Shown here: positions 60,104 to 64,000 of the stretch, piece by piece | Layout: every line of letters starts with the position of its first letter | Position numbering within the stretch: position 1 is the first letter of the stretch | Assembly (NCBI GenBank): GCA_003667245.1 | Contig: RCNN01000010.1 | Span: 115,543 to 179,542 of the forward strand | Direction: 5' to 3' | Length of the DNA: 64,000 nucleotides | DNA from: Heterostelium multicystogenum | Taxonomy: Eukaryota; Evosea; Eumycetozoa; Acytosteliales; Acytosteliaceae | The notes under the pieces: generated by a model | Told to the model about the DNA's origin: nothing | What the model saw: the letters and a program-made list of their open reading frames with translations, nothing else | The model's database searches: none | Made by a program: the position numbers and the translations under genes

Positions 60104-62137
60104 ATGTCTAACCTCAAAGACATAGTTGATTGGATTTACAATCTTGATGATAACATACTTTCTGAAAAAGATAAATATATTTGGCACCAGTTGTACAACC
60201 AGCTGTTGTTCCAGCCACCCCTACTCCAGTACAACCAACCACCACACCATCAGCTCCAGTTGTTTCTACTTCAACTCCTGCTGCCTCAACACCTGCTCCA
60301 GTGGTTTACGGAAGATGATGCAGTCAAGCTCCAACGAATTAATCAAGATCAAAGATTGGATTATATCCGAACCAAGTTCATAAATTCATCAAATGAATAC
60401 CCAACAAACAGTATTCGCCGTGGAATTTCATTCGTTAAGAGATCTTTCAGCACATATGGTTTCATGAGACCTGAGGATAGTGCAAAATACTTCTGGATTG
60501 ATCCATTAACAAGAGCTGTTTCAATAATTAGTCATATTGAAAAGGGATCATTTATAATAGTTCATGGGGCTAGATCATCTGGAAAAAGTACTATGATACA
60601 AAGTTTAATGTATCACTTATCCAAATATATTAGCTTATAGTAAGTACCAATTATAATATCTCATCTTCTCCTTACTTATGATGATAAGTGTTACTTTGCA
60701 AGGTATTTCTCGTGAAATGTTTGTCCACCATGATCTTTTCTTTTCAACAATTGGCAGAGATTTGTGCCGAAGATATCCAGCTTTATTTAAGAATAATAAT
60801 ATTAACAACACATCTGATTTTATGGCAATATTTATTACTCCCAACACTTTTCCAAAAAGAATTCTCCTCATACTAGATGAATTTGACCGTATCTATCATT
60901 TCTGTTCTAAAGAAACAATCACCGACATTCTAAGAGCTTTTCGAGGTTTAAGAGATACTAAAGAAAGTTCCATTCAGTCTTTGGTTGCAGTTGGACCATT
61001 TAGCATTTTTTCACTCTTATCAGCCCCCAGAGTTGGTTCTCCTTGGAATATTCATGAGGAAATTCCCAATTTTTCTTTTGAAGAAACATGTACTCTTTTC
61101 CAAATGTTCCAAAAAGAATCTTTTGTTACACTAGAAAATGCTATTGTCAGAGATATTTACATTCGAAACTAAAGGCCATGTTGGATTGATTTGCTTATTT
61201 GGAAAATTTCTTGATGAACAATTGTCAAGTCCTGGAAAGACTGTCACATGGCAAGAGTGGAACAACAAGACGTCTGAGCTACCTGAAGTAATGAAATCAT
61301 ATGGTACAACCAGACGAATCAGGGATATTATAAAAAGATGGTGACTTCCCTTCTACAGCGCAACATGAAAAGATGTTAACCATAATTTTGATGCTCCTCA
61401 ATTCACCCAACCAAATCCCCCTCCACGGGTGATGAAGATATTTTTAATATTCTAGTTTTCTGAAGGATTAGCAGAAATTGGAACTAATGGTTACAATATT
61501 AAGTCACCCGCAATCCATCATTGCTATTGTCGTTCATCACAGAGATATCTGTCTTTCAGAGTTCACCTAAAGATCCGTTCCCAATCTCTTCTAATGGGAT
61601 CGACATTCCTTTTCTTATATGTACAATAGTCAAAAATTTTTCGCATGATCATTTTCAGCAAGCAACAATCCATTCAAGCAAGCAATCACAATCACGCAGA
61701 TGGTATTTTGGTTCCATGTGAGGCTCTACCACACATAATATATCCATATTTCAAAGATGGGCTCCGTCAAAAGTCACTATCTCAACAAACATCAATGTTC
61801 CAATTCCCAAACAGCCAATGACAAGAGATTGTGATCTAAAGATAACATATCGCTCAAACACACATCTGTGGACTTGCCTTCTTGAACTTGTTGCTCATGT
61901 TAATCGCACTGGGTATTATTGAACACATTGAAAGAACATCAGATTATTATCAACCAATTCCCAAATCAAAATCAAGCATGGGTCATCAATTTTACAACCA
62001 ACCAAGACGAATCGGTAATCTCAGAACGTGATAATGTTAAAATAATTCATGTCTGTCATGATATGTCTTTTAAAACATACTCAATCAAAATTCAGCAAAC
62101 TGACAATTCTTTTAATACAATTCAAATTACAATTTAA
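60104..62137 (+). CDS. P-loop NTPase with nuclease-like C-terminus, Crinkler-type architecture (frame-disrupted)
   Basis: The N-terminal header (MSNLKDIVDWIYNLDDNILS) is followed by a Pro/Thr/Ala-rich linker that falls in another frame (about 60181-60315). The NTPase has Walker A HGARSSGKST (about 60571), an intron of about 50 nt, and Walker B RILLILDEFDRIY (about 60860). A sensor-like VAVGPFS and the segment FSFEETCTLF follow. A helical segment continues through SEGLAEIGTNGYNIKSPAI (about 61456-61515). The C-terminal part (about 61690-62137) has LWTCLLELVAHVNR, then EHIER and AWVINFT, the layout of PD-(D/E)XK-like domains fused to such NTPases. Crinkler proteins of oomycetes, chytrids and some amoebozoans share this NTPase-nuclease layout. 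At least seven frame breaks occur, so I cannot say whether it is functional. Confidence 0.5.
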
Positions 62138-64000
62138 AATGAAGAATCAAAAAGCTCAAACAATTTAAGAAACATTCCATTAATATTTATTTGTATTTTT
62201 AATATTTTATAGCTTAAATAATAAATCTTTAAATATTATTATTAAAATTTAACATATCAACCTTATTTTCATTCTATCTATTCTGTAGAGCCATTTGGAT
62301 TCCTAGTTGGTCCAAGAACTTAGATCTTCAAGACTGTTAAGTGATTCTTCTGGGATTCAAATTGATTACTTCTTGATAAAGTCACGATTGGACTCAAACA
62401 AAAGAACAAGTTGAATAAAACCCACAATCAGGTAAAATGCAACCAAAGGGTCAGGCTCCAAAGGAAGATCAATTAATATTGTTCGCAAGGAAAAACCTGG
62501 ATAATGTCAATGGAGTTTGATGTTGACCTATGAAACACCACAATATATTTTTAGATTTAATCTACTGGAGACATTAGTATTATTTATAACGATAATTGAT
62601 CACACTTGAAGAAAATCATAATGAAACCAAGTTCGCAAACAAAGTGTCAATCCTCTTAAAAAATTTTCATCAAACGATGATTTCAATCCAGTATTCACAA
62701 AGGTTTTAAGCCAACTATAATATACACTGAAGCTATTCCTTATTGATGAAGCTAATTTTTCTTTAATATCAATAACATTCATTTTCGACACAATTATGGA
62801 AGTCTCAATAGAGAGTCGTATCAAGAGAATTACAGTAAATTTCAATCACCTATTTTCATTTGTCAACAGCAATAAATTCAAGTGGATTGCTCTTCGCAAA
62901 CCTCACTTAGTCATCCTCCACAGAAAGGTTTTAACATCATTCAAGATTTATAGACAAGTCTAATGATATTCAGCTATCAATACCAACAGACTATGGACAC
63001 TTCTCTTTCCATTTCACAAAGATTATTTCAACTGCTGATTGTGATTGTAATTGGATATGTGCAAAGAAATATATATTTAATAAAAATTTGTATGTTTCAA
63101 TAGTTTGGAATTTCATTTTAATAAAATACCAATGTTCTCAGATTGGAATATGTTGCAAATATAACAAATACTAAAAACTGTTACCGAATTCAACAACAAC
63201 TTCATCATGAAAAAATATACTTGATGTTTAAATATTAAACGGTTATCGAATTGAAATTTGAATTGAATTAAAAATTACAAACCTCTCTTGATATATATAC
63301 TCTAAACTCTACTCATTTTAGTTTTAAGATAGAATTAAACAGATTATTTAATAATATCTTTTATTATCCACAGTTAATTAATTAATTTTAGATTTATCAT
63401 TATTTACAGATTTTAATTTATCAATCATTACATTAAATAACAAATATGAATAATTATTTAAAATATACACACAAATATTATAGCAAAAACATGGGACTCC
63501 AAGAGTCAAGATACAACTCTAGTATTACAAAAAGTAGAGAAATGTAGAAATTTTCCACAAGTAGAGAGAGTGAATCAACCACAACAAAACAGCCACCATT
63601 CAACAAAGGATAGACTTTTCATGATGCCAACAGAATCTTCAATGTCAAAGAATAGTAAATAATAGTACACTAATTGCTCCAGTTAAGTTGCCAAATGTTC
63701 ATTAGAAAGAAAGATATATGCTCAAACATAATGGAGCATTTATAAAAATCTCCAACAGTTTCATCACTGGTATGTTAAGTGAAAAAATACTATTTAATTA
63801 TACTGAAATTATTAATTAGATATTTAAAGGCCAAACAGATTCAAATAAAGGTTTGGATCAAAAAATAAAAACCTCTGGAAAGAGTTGCCCATAGAGAGTT
63901 AGCTGTCCAAGCATCAACAAAAAAGATTTAATGAATCCTACAGTTTCATCAAACGTATGTAGATAATTAATATCAATAATTATTTATTAATTAGATAAAT
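62138..64000. other. gene-poor right end with coding remnants and repeated exon-like units
   Basis: A plus-strand frame at about 62718-62961 reads LKLFLIDEANFSLISITFIF, then FDTIMEVSIESR and a basic tail ending in a stop; it is related to the remnant at 58450-58625. A second open stretch at about 62960-63177 begins DIQLSIPTDYGHFSFHF. Near 63750-63994 two similar units (AGTTTCATCA, then GTATGT and a TTAATTAG acceptor) suggest short exons of a gene crossing the window edge. None of these amounts to a callable gene. Confidence 0.35.

Overview
This window looks like a nuclear contig from a dictyostelid social amoeba. Coding stretches alternate with very AT-rich, homopolymer-rich spacers. Most introns are short (about 40-250 nt) and GT-AG. 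Coding regions carry Gln/Asn/Ser tracts written as CAA or AAC/AAT runs. The genes include amoebozoan types such as a Kelch-TKL kinase and a homeobox regulator, plus lineage-specific ankyrin and P-loop proteins. Coding GC is higher than I would expect for D. discoideum, so another dictyostelid genus seems more likely, but I cannot name the species. No rRNA, tRNA, CRISPR array or intact transposon was recognised.

Layout. 1-11.5 kb: start of a mitochondrial-targeted protein (-), an acidic protein (+), a multi-TM/MORN/DUF900-hydrolase protein (+), a DUF599 membrane protein (-), a small protein (+), an ARFRP1-like GTPase (+) and an acyl-CoA oxidase with a PTS2-like signal (-). 11.5-16.3 kb: gene-poor, with a GC-richer segment and a 1 kb pyrimidine-rich tract. 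16.3-30.9 kb: SUMO (+), a G-alpha subunit (-), a CM1-motif centrosomal coiled-coil protein of the CDK5RAP2/centrosomin class (-), citrate synthase (+) and a TM-Kelch-TKL kinase (-). 31.4-46.7 kb: a secreted CBM49-like protein (-), an Sds3/BRMS1-like corepressor (-), GatC (-), a homeobox regulator (+), Dim1 rRNA dimethyltransferase (+), a winged-helix-like dictyostelid protein (-) and CC2D1/Lgd (-). 47.2-56.4 kb: Atg18/WIPI (+), a TFIIIC90-like subunit (-), a four-TM protein (-), a CUE protein (+), a long-chain polyprenyl diphosphate synthase (+) and an FkbM-like methyltransferase (+). 56.6-64 kb: an accessory-looking end with an ankyrin protein, a small secreted protein, a P-loop NTPase with a nuclease-like tail resembling Crinkler-type proteins, and several decayed coding remnants.

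The genes do not form one pathway. Themes are peroxisomal metabolism (oxidase, possibly the citrate synthase), mitochondrial functions (GatC, ubiquinone side-chain synthesis), membrane traffic and autophagy (ARFRP1, CC2D1, Atg18), signalling (G-alpha, kinase) and nuclear regulation.

A technical point affects every call. Many conserved genes carry +1/-1 frame breaks, nearly all at short homopolymers, where the adjacent frame resumes the same conserved domain. I read these mainly as base-count errors in the assembly, not as widespread pseudogenes. Such genes are listed as single features with the break sites stated.
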